From Struthio camelus (Eukaryota > Chordata > Aves > Struthioniformes > Struthionidae): 64,000 nucleotides of DNA. A program made the translations under genes and the position numbers. A model generated the notes under the pieces. It worked only from the letters and a program-made list of their open reading frames with translations, ran no database searches and was not told the DNA's origin. Below, one piece after another: positions 1 to 12,651 of the stretch. The stretch covers positions 119,366,738 to 119,430,737 of the forward strand of contig NC_090944.1 in the NCBI RefSeq assembly GCF_040807025.1, given 5' to 3'. Each line of letters begins with the position of its first letter. The first letter of the stretch is position 1.

Positions 1-263
1 GAGGTACATTCATATCAAACATGCTAGTAGCTGTGCATATACAATAATGCTATCCGTTCCACAGATTGTGCTTTCGCTGTGTCTGAACAAGACGTTCCTA
101 TAGAATTTTTGAAAGTTGGAATGATCTGTATTAATGTTAAATTTCTGGTCAATGAAATACAGATAAACTATTTTCTCTGTAGTCCTGTAAGATGCCATTT
201 TTTTAGAGGTAAGATAGAATCTGAATTGCTCTAAAACACACATGAATAATGCCATTGATGAAA

Positions 264-280
264 TTGTGTGTGTGTGTGTG
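264..280. repeat. Short (TG)n microsatellite
   Basis: About eight TG units in otherwise unique AT-rich sequence. Confidence 0.9.
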
Positions 281-2458
281 GTTCACATAAAACTGGTGAG
301 GATTTTTTCCTCAGTATCTGAACATCTGCATGGAAGATCAAAAATACTTTCTAAATGAATTACTCACAAAGTAGGCTTGTTAGCTGCTGAATACATTATC
401 TAACCTAATACGTTTCAGTACATTAGTTTTGCAAATTAATCTTCTATAAAAAGATATTAGTTCATTTCTCTCTCAGTGGAATTTTAGGCATTAGAAATCT
501 ATTCAGAATATATTATGTAAATATTCCAGTAGAGACCCTTAACAAGTTCATATTTCCTATAAACAACTAAAAAAACCGCTGCGAATGACTGAAAAGGAGA
601 AAACCAAATTTGGCTCTCTGCTGTCCTTTCCCAACAGCGCAGGTCATCTTAGGAAGACGCGTGCATGCTTGTCGTCCAGCATCTTGTTATTTCACTCCTT
701 ATGTGTAAGAGTCTTGCATGAGGAGGACCGTAAGGATGGTCAGTACAGGACTCCAAGGCACTCCAGCAATACAGCTGGCAAACATTTCTGGAGTTAGTTA
801 AAATGCTAACCTATTCCTTTTCCTAAGTTTAATGTGTGTGTTGGAGAGTGATTTGATATGTTCATTATCCTCAGCTGGAGAAGCCATATTGCTGCAGTGA
901 TTTGAATGACTCTGCCCACTGTGTCTCACAGTTGCAAAGTTTCTCTGGCTACAGAACTAAACGCTTGACAGTTGCTCACAATGCGAAAGAATGCATTTTG
1001 TAGAACCCCACTGTGAGATCATCCTAAAAGACTGGCCTGGCTGCGACACAGAAAGAAGTCTGTGTCTCTCTAACAACCTGCCTGTATGTTTTATAAATGG
1101 GATCACACAATACATGTACAACATTCACTGCAGGCTTTATATTGCTGATGTGGACACCTCAGGAAGGATGCAGCCTAAATTAGTCACAACCTTTGCTTCA
1201 CTGGCTGCTCTGCTGGCGTCACTGGCAGCTTTGCTGTAGATAGCTGGAGAACTTGGAGAATACATTAAATCGGTGGCTCCTTCACCTGGTAAAAATGCCC
1301 TCTTTAGCAGTCTTTAACTTATCACCTCCATGGGATACCTTCCAATGTGCTTGATGCAGCAGAGTTAGTAGGGCCTTAGCATGGGGGAATCTGATCTCCA
1401 GAGTTTTAAAATTATATTAATTCATTTATGCAGCAATGTGTAACTGATCTGACACTTCACGAAAAACATGGGTTTGCTAGATGCAGGGCATCTCTAAAAA
1501 CCTATCTGTTCAAAGAGCCTGCGTTCCAGCTGAACAACTTAACAAAACTAGATCTCAAAAATAGGAAAAATCAAATTATTTCTAAAGCTATAAATTAGTG
1601 CCAGAGAGTCTGCTGTCAACTGTCTTAGATGTTACAATACCTCTGCAGGGTTGGGTTAGAAAAGGGGGAATCCTTACAAGCCTCAGTAGGCACTAGCCCG
1701 TGCAGTTAAGTTAGCACACAGAACAGCACCAGCTATTCTTTTACTGGATTCCTTTTAAGGGGGAGGTGAGCCAGAAGGAATTTTTATGCATATATGCATA
1801 CACAAAAGGACTATTTTTTCATCTACGCAAACTGGAACCATAAATTACATCCTGGATAAGTGTTCAGTGTTTATATCCTTTTAAGGAATACAGCCAGTTA
1901 GCACCCCACTTCCAAGGTATAATCTTCCATTACTGTTAGATGCTGCAGCCTGATCCCAGCCAGACAACTGGCTCAACACCAAGATCACAAATGTGCCAAC
2001 ATATGGAAACAATTGCTTCCCTTTTGATTGGGAATGACATATTCTGGGTGTGTGCACAACATCCCCCCATCAGTCATCCAAAGTGGTTCATTATTTGCAC
2101 TTAAACTCAGTCTCAAAGAGAAGATCTCTAGAGTCTTTTGCGGAGGGTAGCAAAGAAAGATATTCATGCTCCCCAGAAAGCAAAAGAGCCCCTGCATGGT
2201 GATAGCTTGTTTGAGCCACAGCGTATCCTGACCTAGCCTGATTGCTTTTCTGTACGAGGCTGTGTTTCATGCACCAAAACTGATATTACTACTCAGCTTA
2301 ATGCAACAGCAGCTAGATCTTGCAACTGCACTTGCGTAATGAGGCTGTGCCAGCTGCTATTCACCACTGGGATTCCAGAAATCTCCACATATTGACAATC
2401 TCAGCAAGTGAAGGGAGGGGAAAAGTTTAATTGTCCATATCTGACCTCAGACTGCATA

Positions 2459-2524
2459 GTTTGACACCAGTGACGGCCCATCTGTCTCATGGTTTAACAC
2501 CAGTGATGGCCCATCTGTCTCAAT
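2459..2524. repeat. Tandem duplication, two 33-bp copies
   Basis: GTTTGACACCAGTGACGGCC with CATCTGTCTCATG is followed directly by GTTTAACACCAGTGATGGCC with CATCTGTCTCAAT. The copies differ at only a few sites, so the duplication is fairly recent. Confidence 0.9.
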
Positions 2525-3650
2525 GAAGTTGTAATAGCAGAAGGCCTGCGTCACCAGAAAAAGATCAAGAAGATTTTTGTTGAGCTCATGCGGCTAAACT
2601 GGTGATATCCAGTGCTTAATCAGGAGAGAGAGAGAGATCAGGGGGCAGTCTCCTACTGAGAAGTCAAGGAAAATCTATTTTAGAAGTTTGCTGGGCTCAC
2701 ATAAAGCAGAGAATAATGAAGAGAAACAAAAGCGAAAAACTTCCCTAAGAACTCTCAATATTAAGTGGGAAGACAGAAGAGACCTTGGTTTGAACTCAGT
2801 AAATACTAATGTTGTTATATATACTGGAGTTACTCTGGAGAGAGGCCTTAGCTATCCCAGGATCAGGCTCACAAACTGAAAACGAAATTGTAGCTCAGTG
2901 GACGTGAATGAATAATTTTTCATTCTCTTCAGTAAAGCCAGGGATTCATGTGAATGTTGGAAGCCTTCTGGTGATGGGACTATTTCATGTTAATGTAAAC
3001 TTTGAAATGAGTTTTTCTATGGATTACAGAAAGTGAGAGGTTTTCACATAACAGACAAGTAGGCAGAAGCACATTCCAGCTGTAATATGTAACAGAGAGA
3101 GCAATGCAAATGCATAAAAACACTTCTGAAAGCTCTAAGAGATTTTAAACTGATATAGGCACTCCATTCTCAGTAAAAAAAAAATATACTGGGAGCAAAG
3201 CATCCAAATACTTCACAATCTGGTCTTAAGTGACTGTGGAAGCCAGGTTGCACTGTCTCTAGTGAGCTGGACTCTGGAGTTCAAGTTTCATTGAAATAAA
3301 ATGGATGGTGCAATCCTCAGAAATCAAGACAATTTGGGAAATGGTTCTAGAGCTTCAGCGTCACTTAAGAGTTTTTGAAAAGATCAGCTGAGGCCTTAAG
3401 CGTCCGTGCTAGCTGCTGTCAGCCATATACAGCCCTACTTCTGGCTCTTTCTGAAACTTCAAAAGGTTGAATTCAAGGGAGAAAAAAGATCTTGAACTTG
3501 ACCAACACAAAGACAGAGGCCATCAATGGTGCTTTTTGACAAGAGGAAGAGTCATGACTATGATTAAAGCTCTATATGTGCACTCAAGAGATACAGATTC
3601 ATTTTCTGTCTGTATACAGACTTCCTGCAAGACCAAACACAAACCTCTCA

Positions 3651-3700
3651 AGGCTGGATTTTCAAATTATTTAGGCACTTTAAGACGAAGACAGGGGCCA
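3651..3700 (+). repeat. Fragment of an ancient amniote interspersed repeat
   Basis: GGCTGGATTTTCAAATTATT, then TAGGCACTTTAAGACGAAGACAGG, resembles a repeat common in turtles, crocodilians and birds that contains GATTTTCAAAGG.ATTTAGGCACCTAAA. I do not assign a family name. Confidence 0.4.
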
Positions 3701-6240
3701 TGTACGATTTACAAATATATCTGTGCAGGCTAGATGTTTAACAGCACCTGTCTGTGTCCTTTGTGTTCCCTATCGGCGAGAAGATTACAGACGTCATCTC
3801 TTCAGATTGCAGCCAAGTTCTACCTTCAGCCATACACCCAACACTGCCATGTAAGTGAGTGAGAGGAGTGAGCTCGTATCTAAGGACAGGACTTAGCCCC
3901 AAGTAGCATAGGAAAAAGGATTTGCTGCATGACAAAAATAGGCTGAGTGCCTTGTCACATCTGACAAATGCCTCAGATGGCATAGCATAGATTTGTGGTG
4001 GTGCTATTAAAATAGATTGTATTTATTTCCACTGAATAAACTGATTCCTCATCACAGGTAGGTAGGTAGTCCCCTTCTCACTGGCAGTGAAAATGGGTCT
4101 CAGCATGAGGGCATATTAGGGAACTAACCCTTGTACTGTTTTGAGAATTAATTCCTAACGCATCCTTTCATAGCCGTTTGTCAATGACCTCTTCCAGGCT
4201 GGACTCTGCAAGGCATAGGTCCCCTCGTATGCACTTACTCACAAGAGCTGTTCGACTGAAAGGAGAAGGAAATGTTCACTTATTTAGAGCGTAGGTTGCC
4301 AAATCAGGCCCAAATCAGGCAGGGTGGGATGCCTGGCCTGTTTTTGGATGATTTCACTTACGTAAAATAAAATGAGATCAGACCCTCAACTAATGTAAGT
4401 TCATGAAGTCAATGGCCTCTGCAGCAGACAAGGGCCTAGGCGATAGCTCTGATTCATTGCTGCTGTCTGCCAACTGCAGCAGTTAATTTGTGGTCCTCTG
4501 CAGTAGTTAACGTGTTCCTTTAGAGCCTTCCCACATCTCTCTCTTTTAAACAGAAGGGCTCGAGGAACTGCATTTTATTTGTAAATACAAACTGTCATGA
4601 GTCACACAAAAACCACAAGACAAGACAGCTGATGAGAAACCAGCTTGCCTTTCATATAACAAAAGCTGACTGGCCGAGATGAAAACTCTAACTCATTCTG
4701 GTCTGAAAAATCCGAAGTGGGTGATTATGTTTTCCAGCAGATACTGTTCTGGCACAGGAGAAATATCTGTTGATCCGACTCTGGCTGGCAGACAGGCAGT
4801 TTTGGGGTGTGTACCACACAAAGAATACTTTCATTTTTTGGCATGGCATAGCATTGCTGAAATACCAAAGACCGTGGCTAATTAAGTGGAGTGATGGAAC
4901 AGAATGATTTGATGATAAGATTTAATTGGTATGAACATTCTCATAGACCAGTTATTGTATCTGTCTGGGAGGGCCAGACATTCAGCTGCATTAAGCATTG
5001 CTCAACTGTAGCTGAAGGGGTGAAAGGGCACAAGGGTGCCCTTTACTCGTTCTTATCCCTGGGGCTGCTCAGCAGTTGAGTTTCAGGGGGCAATTCAGAG
5101 CCGATTGCACCAACCTGCTGTGGTCCCAGTTTGCTGTCGCAGCAGCTGAAAATCACCAGAATCAGCCTTAACCCCTTGCCCTAGCCATGCTGATTGCTGA
5201 GAATGGAGTTACATATGAGCCACTATAGCAGATCTGTGCTGCCCAGAGAACATGCCATGGAGGGTTGGACTGCTCAAGCTGCTTCCAACCAACAGGTGGA
5301 GCACAGATCAGAATCACATCAGTAACTATGTAAATGCTGTTGCTTTCAGTTTATTGCTTTGATATCTTAATAACAAAATTAAGTATCTTCATTTACTCAT
5401 TGGGAAACTGCTTGGATAAGCCACTTGGAACCTGATAGAATGATATTTGCTTCAGAGCTTGGCTGACACAATAAAGTAGGCTCTTTCCCTTGATACTTTC
5501 TATTTGTTCTTCTACGGAAGCTTTCCACAAGTGTCCTATTTGGGGCTCCAGCATTACCAGATTACTACAGTCTGTAATCCTCGGGGATACAAACAAAGTC
5601 TATTTAAGTACTGCCACAAGGCCAAAATCACTGATCAAAGCCATGGGGCAGGACTTAGACTCATATTAGTGTACTAATATTGCCAGGGAAAAGAGCTTGC
5701 ATTTCAAAGTGCTCTTCCTTGGACATGGGTGATCCCAGCATTCTGTGACAGGCCACTTCCATCTGCCTGGACACACAGCCAGCATTGCACGGACAAGCAT
5801 GCCAAGAGCCTTCCTAGAAGAGCCTGAAGGATTTCTGTCACAAGGACACATATTATTTGTGACTAGCACAGGTTTCAGTCACCAGGTAAGGCAGTATGAC
5901 ACATGGAAGAGTATCCCAGGCTTCAGAATCATTTAGGTAAAGACAGACATAACCATAGTGCCCCAAAATGGTTTTAAATTTCACCACTCATCTCTGCAAC
6001 AGCTCTAATTTGTGCTGGGAAAAGAATCAGAAACCTGAAATCGGCTCCCTAATTGTATCGTTCTCCTTTCACCTCAGTTCTTAGCAAAAACTGTCATGGT
6101 TCCAAATCTGGCCTTTTATTTTCCGCCACACAAGTTTACGTACAAGCAGCTAAGTCTTAAAACACTGTTTTATGAATAATTAATTTACATTTGGCTATGG
6201 AGTCACTGCAAAGTGGTCTACATAATTAAAAAAAATGAAG

Positions 6241-6284
6241 CTGTTATAGGTTATAGGTTAGGTTATAATAGGTTATAATAACAG
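6241..6284. repeat. Short GGTTATA tandem repeat inside a small inverted repeat
   Basis: GGTTATAGGTTAGGTTATAA and similar 5-10 bp units repeat about five times. The block begins CTGTTAT and ends ATAACAG, a 7-bp inverted repeat. Confidence 0.75.
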
Positions 6285-9200
6285 CCATTCAATCTCAACA
6301 CCAAGTGATGCTGCATTTCAGTATCAAAACTATCTACCTGAGTTAACTCACTGTATTATCTCTGGCTGTTTTCTTTACACTTACATGCTAACACTTGGAT
6401 AGAGTCCCCCTTGAGGAGTCAAGAGTATTGATTTGCTGAAAGATTTTTGCTTATCTGTGTCATGCCATTATTTTGCTACACTTTTCTTCTCTTCTAGAGG
6501 AGAAAAGGAGCAAGCAGCTGCCATTCCTTCGCTGATGCACCTGCTGGTAGCTAGCTCTTGCTGCAATAGAAAAATACTTTTTTCTTCAGATGCTACTGTG
6601 CTTCCTTTGCTGCCAGAAATGTTGGGAGCTCCAGAATCTGCCCAGCCAACATCATTCTTGCTTCTGCCTTTGTGGTCTCTTGCAGGATGAATTCACTTCG
6701 TCAGTTACTGGGGAGAAAGAGCCCTGAACTGACAAGCAGCTCTTCCTTAAACCTGGACACTAGGAAATTGTCCCTCTGCTCAAAGAACTGTCTCCTTTCT
6801 TTCTTTTCCAATGCCTATAATTGGCCAGTTTTTTGAAGGCTTTTAGCACTGTGTATTCTCTGGCCTGTTCCCATCATTTCTCAGATTGTTATAAGATTTC
6901 CGACTAGGGAGCCCCTCTCTCCAGACTTTAAAACCTGTTAGCCTGCAGAAATTGAATGTCTCAGAGCATCTGACTAGTATTATTCTCATTTCAAGTATAT
7001 CAGGCTATGCTAGTGGAGAAAATACATTAGGCTGTTAAACAGAACATGCTCTGTTGTGTTTCACAGTGTTTTCTGACATTAAAATGCTCCTTCACGTGAC
7101 AAATCATTTTTTAGCGGAAGACAATGCAGTTCAGCCACAACACAGACATCACTGTTCTTCAAGACTGCTGCTTGCCACCCTGCTATCTTGGACTACCACT
7201 CGGCAACAGCGGCACTCTTTTGATCCTGGCATATTCAGTGAGGGTGTTGGCTCATCAACCAGTTGCCTCCTCAGAATAAATATGCTTGGAGTCAGGAAAT
7301 GTAGGATTGCAGCTGCTCTCCAGCAAATTCTCCATGTAAAAATAAATGACAAAAATCACAGTAGCAGCAGTCTGAGTTGGCTTGCTGCTAGTTCAGTGCT
7401 ATTAGGCACATAAAAGGACATATTTACCAGCGCTGCTCTTCCGGCCAGTCAGTTCACTTCATGCAGCTATTATAGATATGCTGCTGGATGCCTCCTTTCC
7501 CCTCATGTAAGACTGATTGTATAGAAGACTTAGATTCCCAGAAGCCCTACTTGCAGACAATAAAACCTCAGCCACTGTGCTGAGAAAACACTAGTAAGAC
7601 ACAGAATCCATCTGGGCAGTTTAAAAAAAAATGGTCTAGATTTGCTTGCATTAATTCATTTTAGAGATGGCTGGAGAAAAGGACAAGAGAATTTGTTCTG
7701 CCCACCAGAGCCCAGGTGAGAAAGACCTTCACTAACACTGTGTAAGTCTCCTGCTGTAGGAAGTGCAGTGTGGCAGCTAGGAGAAGTAAGCACAAGGTAG
7801 CAGGATGTTCAGCCAGCTAGTAGGGACACCGCAAACTGTTGTCTTCTGACAGCAGAATTCAGTCAAGGTCTCCATATATTAAGAATAGTTGAAAGATGGT
7901 TCTTATAATCTTACAGCCTCCATATGTATATTTTTAAAACGGAAGTATTTCCTGCATGTGATTAGTTTAAAAGGTTTATATTTTACATGCCAGAAAAGGG
8001 GTGGTTACTACTACAGTGCTATTTAATGCCTCAACTCTGCTAACAAAGGCATTCAGATCTTTTAGCTATTTACTCAGGATGGTGAATAGCCAGAAGGAAA
8101 CACCTCCAGCGATCTCAGTAGGCTTATTCTTAATATATGTTGTTGTAAAAGAGACAAAAATCAGATCTGCAGACAGATGCTCCCCATAAAGCGGTGCCTG
8201 GAACATGTGTGTTATTTGCTATTTCTCAATATAGACACAAAATAAAAATACAACTTAAAAGTCTGTTGACTTACAGATGTTTGATGGAGTACGCAGTGCA
8301 ATCCAGCCAGATAGCGTTACTTAATGTGAGACAAAAAGCGTTCTGCAGGCTCTTACCTATCCCATGTGAAGGCTGTGGCTGACTGCTAAATTTAGTGGGC
8401 AAGAACAAATCACAGGCTAGTTTCTGAAAATCAATTCTTCAGGTGCTCTGTTTGTCATATGGTGGAGTACAATGATACACACGGGACTCCCCAGCTGGCC
8501 ACCAATGATGATCTAAAATCAGAAGAAGATAAAATTCCACATACATAGTTAAACGTAAAATAGTTGTTATTGTAGTGTTTCTAAAGTGTCCCCTCAGAGC
8601 TCTGTCAGTTCCTTGCCACTACTGCTAAGCCCATTCTGACTCCTAAGACTAGCTTTCTAGGGAAATAAGTCATGTGGTTACATGAGGACCCAAACTCTTT
8701 CATTTTTACTGCAAAGCTCTCTCTTTATGCATGCCATGTAAATGAGTCACAAATCTTCCTGGATCTTCCACACAAGTGGTATTTGCATATATTCAAATTG
8801 TTTCAAACTGCTATCCTACATCCTTTTCCCAGCTACGGCACTTAAGAACTAAACAGGTGTCTAGACTAATATTCACACAGTAGCAAAAATTGTAATAATT
8901 TATTTTAGGGCGAGGGGGAAAAACTATGCAATATGCCACAGTTGAAGCTCATATTCAGACCTAGGAATCATGTCATTATTTCAGAGAATCTAGGCAGACC
9001 AAAATTAACTCAAAATGTCAATCCTTCAGCTAAACCAGTTCAGAAATATCTGATAGAGAAGTTGATGTTATTTTTGTATTCTGTAGAGTTCCAAAATATT
9101 TTATCAAGGTGTGTATCCAGAACAGTCCCTAAAAAGAGTTTTCCTTATAAAGTGTTGTCTCTCTCTCGGACATACTTTCTGTATCAAAGCTATTTTTAGC

Positions 9201-10874
9201 TAAATCACAAGTAAGAAAAAGAATAGTTCAGCTATATCAAGATCTGTAAATACAAAGCAGGCATTTAGAATAGGGGTGATGTATGAAAATTTCCTCGTTA
9301 GAAACCAGTAACTGAATCTCACTTGTTCTCTCTTTCCTAACGTTTGTTCACTAGTCGATTCACCAAAGATCAGAGCGCTTCACCCTGCCTCTGTTCAGCT
9401 TAAGTTCATATCCTCAGAATATGGTTGATCTGAATGCCATATTCTTATACATCTACGGATGCTGTGAGTATCTCGTTCCACTGAAGTCTTTCATAGAGTA
9501 AGGTATTGGTAGCACGAATTGGGGAAGCAGAATTTTCCAAGCAAAACTCAAAATTCTTTGTTTAGATCGATGGAAAGATCACTTCTGAGCATAAAGACAG
9601 AACTCAGTTCCACTGAAACCATGTTTTAAAGAAGTGTATAGCCCTCATGCTGGTCTTATGCATAAGGGCATTTTTCTTGAAAGCAAAATCTACCCATACG
9701 CCCATTTAAGAACCATTTTCCTTTCTTAATACTAGCACATGAAACAAAGCAAACTTCAGGAAACTGTGACCTAAAGCAAATCAAGACTGATTTAACCTGC
9801 ATAGGCAGGTTTTACTAATACTTCTTCTAATACATCTCTTCATGACTGGCTACTGACTGTACAGACAATGTAGAGGATCAAATAGAGGGTGCAGATATTG
9901 TGGTATCTAGAGCTAGCAGACTGGCTTATATAAATCATTTTAAATCTTAATCCTAAATTGCTAATGTTAATGGGCTCATTCAGATGTTTAGCATGCTTTA
10001 CTACTGTTATTTTATGTCATATATATATCTGCTATATTAAGTGAAAAGGTTCATGCCTGCTTTGTCTTGGTGTCTTTTGTTTCCATATAGCGTATTGGTT
10101 CACTTAGGAACCTTAAGTTGGAAATAATTGATGTTGCATAACGCGGTTGCGGATTATTGCACCACTCTGGTGAATGTGAGCGGTGGGAGAGATATACAAT
10201 CTCTGTTGACAGCTGTCGTACATAGTGCTGGCATGTCAGTATTAAATATCCTAAAAGTATTTGGGCTGAAAGTCAAAAGAAGACAATGAAGAAATTATTG
10301 CATCCATATATGCACTCTACTCTTTGTTAATAGTTAAAAATATTCACATCAAGCAAAAGAACTCAGTAGGCCACATATGATATTATTCAGCGCTCTGAAT
10401 CCAGAATATGGTTTTAGTACAGTTATTCTGGTATGATCTGGGTGAAAATTCCAAATAGTAGATTCAGTTCTCATTCACACTAATTCTTACTCCTGAGTCA
10501 TACTAGAGAAATCAAGGTCAGATTGTACACGCAGGTACAGTGAAAGAGTTAATGTCTTGGTTTTGTGGCTTTTGAAATTAGGATTATGGCTCATTCACAT
10601 CTATTACTTGATCCTGAGTACATAAAACTGGGCTGGGTTGCCTATTTTTGAGATTTTCAAATAATGCACGGTATTTTATTCCTCATTTTTTCATTTCTGC
10701 TTTTTTGGTGCGGCCATTATGCCACTACAGGTCTCTCTCAAGTTATAATGACTTGCTAACAGTTAATTTCAAAGGTTTCAACTGTTCTTATTTCGTCAGT
10801 TGCTTTGGACACTGATTAGCTCAGGTCTTCATTGCCTCAACACTTTTTTTCTGATTCTGCTTGCCAGTTGGTTT

Positions 10875-10898
10875 CTTTCACCTTATCTAAGGTGAAAG
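10875..10898. repeat. Perfect 11-bp hairpin
   Basis: CTTTCACCTTA and TAAGGTGAAAG are exact inverted copies separated by TC. This could be a cruciform or RNA hairpin, or a palindromic protein site; nothing nearby gives it a role. Confidence 0.7.
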
Positions 10899-12620
10899 CA
10901 TATTTCCCAGCATCCCCCCATCGCCTCTCTGTGACTCTTCTCAAATACTCTCTTAGTCTCCTGCTCCTTTTTCTTTGCATTGTTCCTATGGTGACGTCTC
11001 TAAACATATTATTTACACACCAATAATATGCAGTTACCATCCTCTTTTCTATCCTTTTTCTGGACTCTATCCTTTTGCTTGTCTCCTTTTCAACAGAAAC
11101 CAACTATCAGCAATGAAATATGCAAGTTACAAAAGGAAATAGCTCTCTATTACAAAATACTCACCCAGCTAATTCAATCATTTCAAGGAGGTAGTGAACT
11201 GTGCTTTTATTACAGTGATAAACAGTTAATACAACTGATACTTAACTATACAGTTAATGTTTAAAAAAAATAATGCTCTCCATCAAGGCCAAACACACTT
11301 ATTTCTGATAAGAAGGGAAAGGCCTTATGTACGCTGCATCTTGAAGTCACGGACAACAAATAAACTTCACATGCCAACATGGCAGTTACTTGTCTCAGAA
11401 TATTAAACTGACACAGAGCCAATAAGAAGTCATGTTGTTAAGTTTCCAACAGCATCCTTTTGCATTGAAACTTCGAAGTTATTGTTAGTCTTATCACTGT
11501 GCCTGTCATATAAATTGGGCCCTATGTTAGCCAGTAGACAAATACACGATGGAAGTAGTCTTTCACCTAAAAATCTCATCCAGTTCTCACAGAAGTAATT
11601 TATTCCTTTGTCTTTGATGGAAGAGCAGGATCAGCTCTCTGAAAGTTTCCAGAATGCTTTAATGCTACATACCAATTCCACTTATGAATAAATGTCTTTA
11701 ACAGATTTTATTGGACTCAATAAAGATCACAGCTTTTCCTTCAGTAACTTTCTGACATACAGCTACAGCAGTGCATGCAAATTCAAGATTGCTTATTAGG
11801 CACTTCTGTTTATAAGTAAGCCATGCTTGTGCCTATTTATATTTAACAAATCTATTTTTTATGCAATATACACAAATTCTTTTTTTAGGACCTCAGGAAG
11901 ACAGTGTTGGGTAGGACATCCTGGTCATTCAAACAAACCTGCTATTACAGGCAACTCTGCCGTATGATCCCATTTATGTATTCATCAACTCTATCTTAAG
12001 GTTTTGCCCATTACTCCTATTCCAGTTCTACCAGAGCCTCTCTGCTCAGAGAGTCACAAGCCTTCTCATTTTCACTAATTGATTTCCTGGGCCAACAAGG
12101 CTCCAGTCATTCTTAGTCAAGTATTGCCCTGAAGCTAAAATTGGTTGTTCTTTCTGCAGGGAACCTGAGTGCTTACCCCAAAACATAAACAGAAAGAGCA
12201 ATGAAATTCTGTAATTCTTTTTTTTTTTTTGGATAGGTTTAAAAAAGCCTGATTCTCTCAGTCTCCTCTCACAAATTAGGCTGTAGAATCGCATGATTAT
12301 TGCACTCACCCCAGCTGAACCTGCTCCAATTCAATTTCTTGAACATCTTGTACGTTCCTGACTGTCGGAGCTGTACACAATGAAATGGCACTAACACTTC
12401 TCTATATCTTCTGGGAATATCTCACACAGTGCTCCATAGGACTGGATATTTCTATTGCTATAATCTTTCAGGTCGTTCTCTGACCTGTTCATCACCGACA
12501 TCTCTCCGCATGATGTCTCTTAAATAAGCCCGTTTCCTCTTTTTCCCAGTGTTATTGATATCGAACATAACACAGACACATGCGTGCATGCGTGCATATA
12601 CACGTATGTATATGTGTAAG

Positions 12621-12651
<31 letters not shown>

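Larger units (their letters stand above)
1..10860. other. Non-coding, AT-rich sequence; no gene seen
   Basis: Stops are dense in all frames and open frames are under 120 codons without splice support. It holds the TG repeat (264), the 33-bp duplication (2459), an ancient repeat piece (3651), the GGTTATA repeat (6241) and a TATGCATATATGCATA palindrome at 1785-1800. An octamer-type ATTTGCAT occurs at 8781-8788. Confidence 0.6.
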
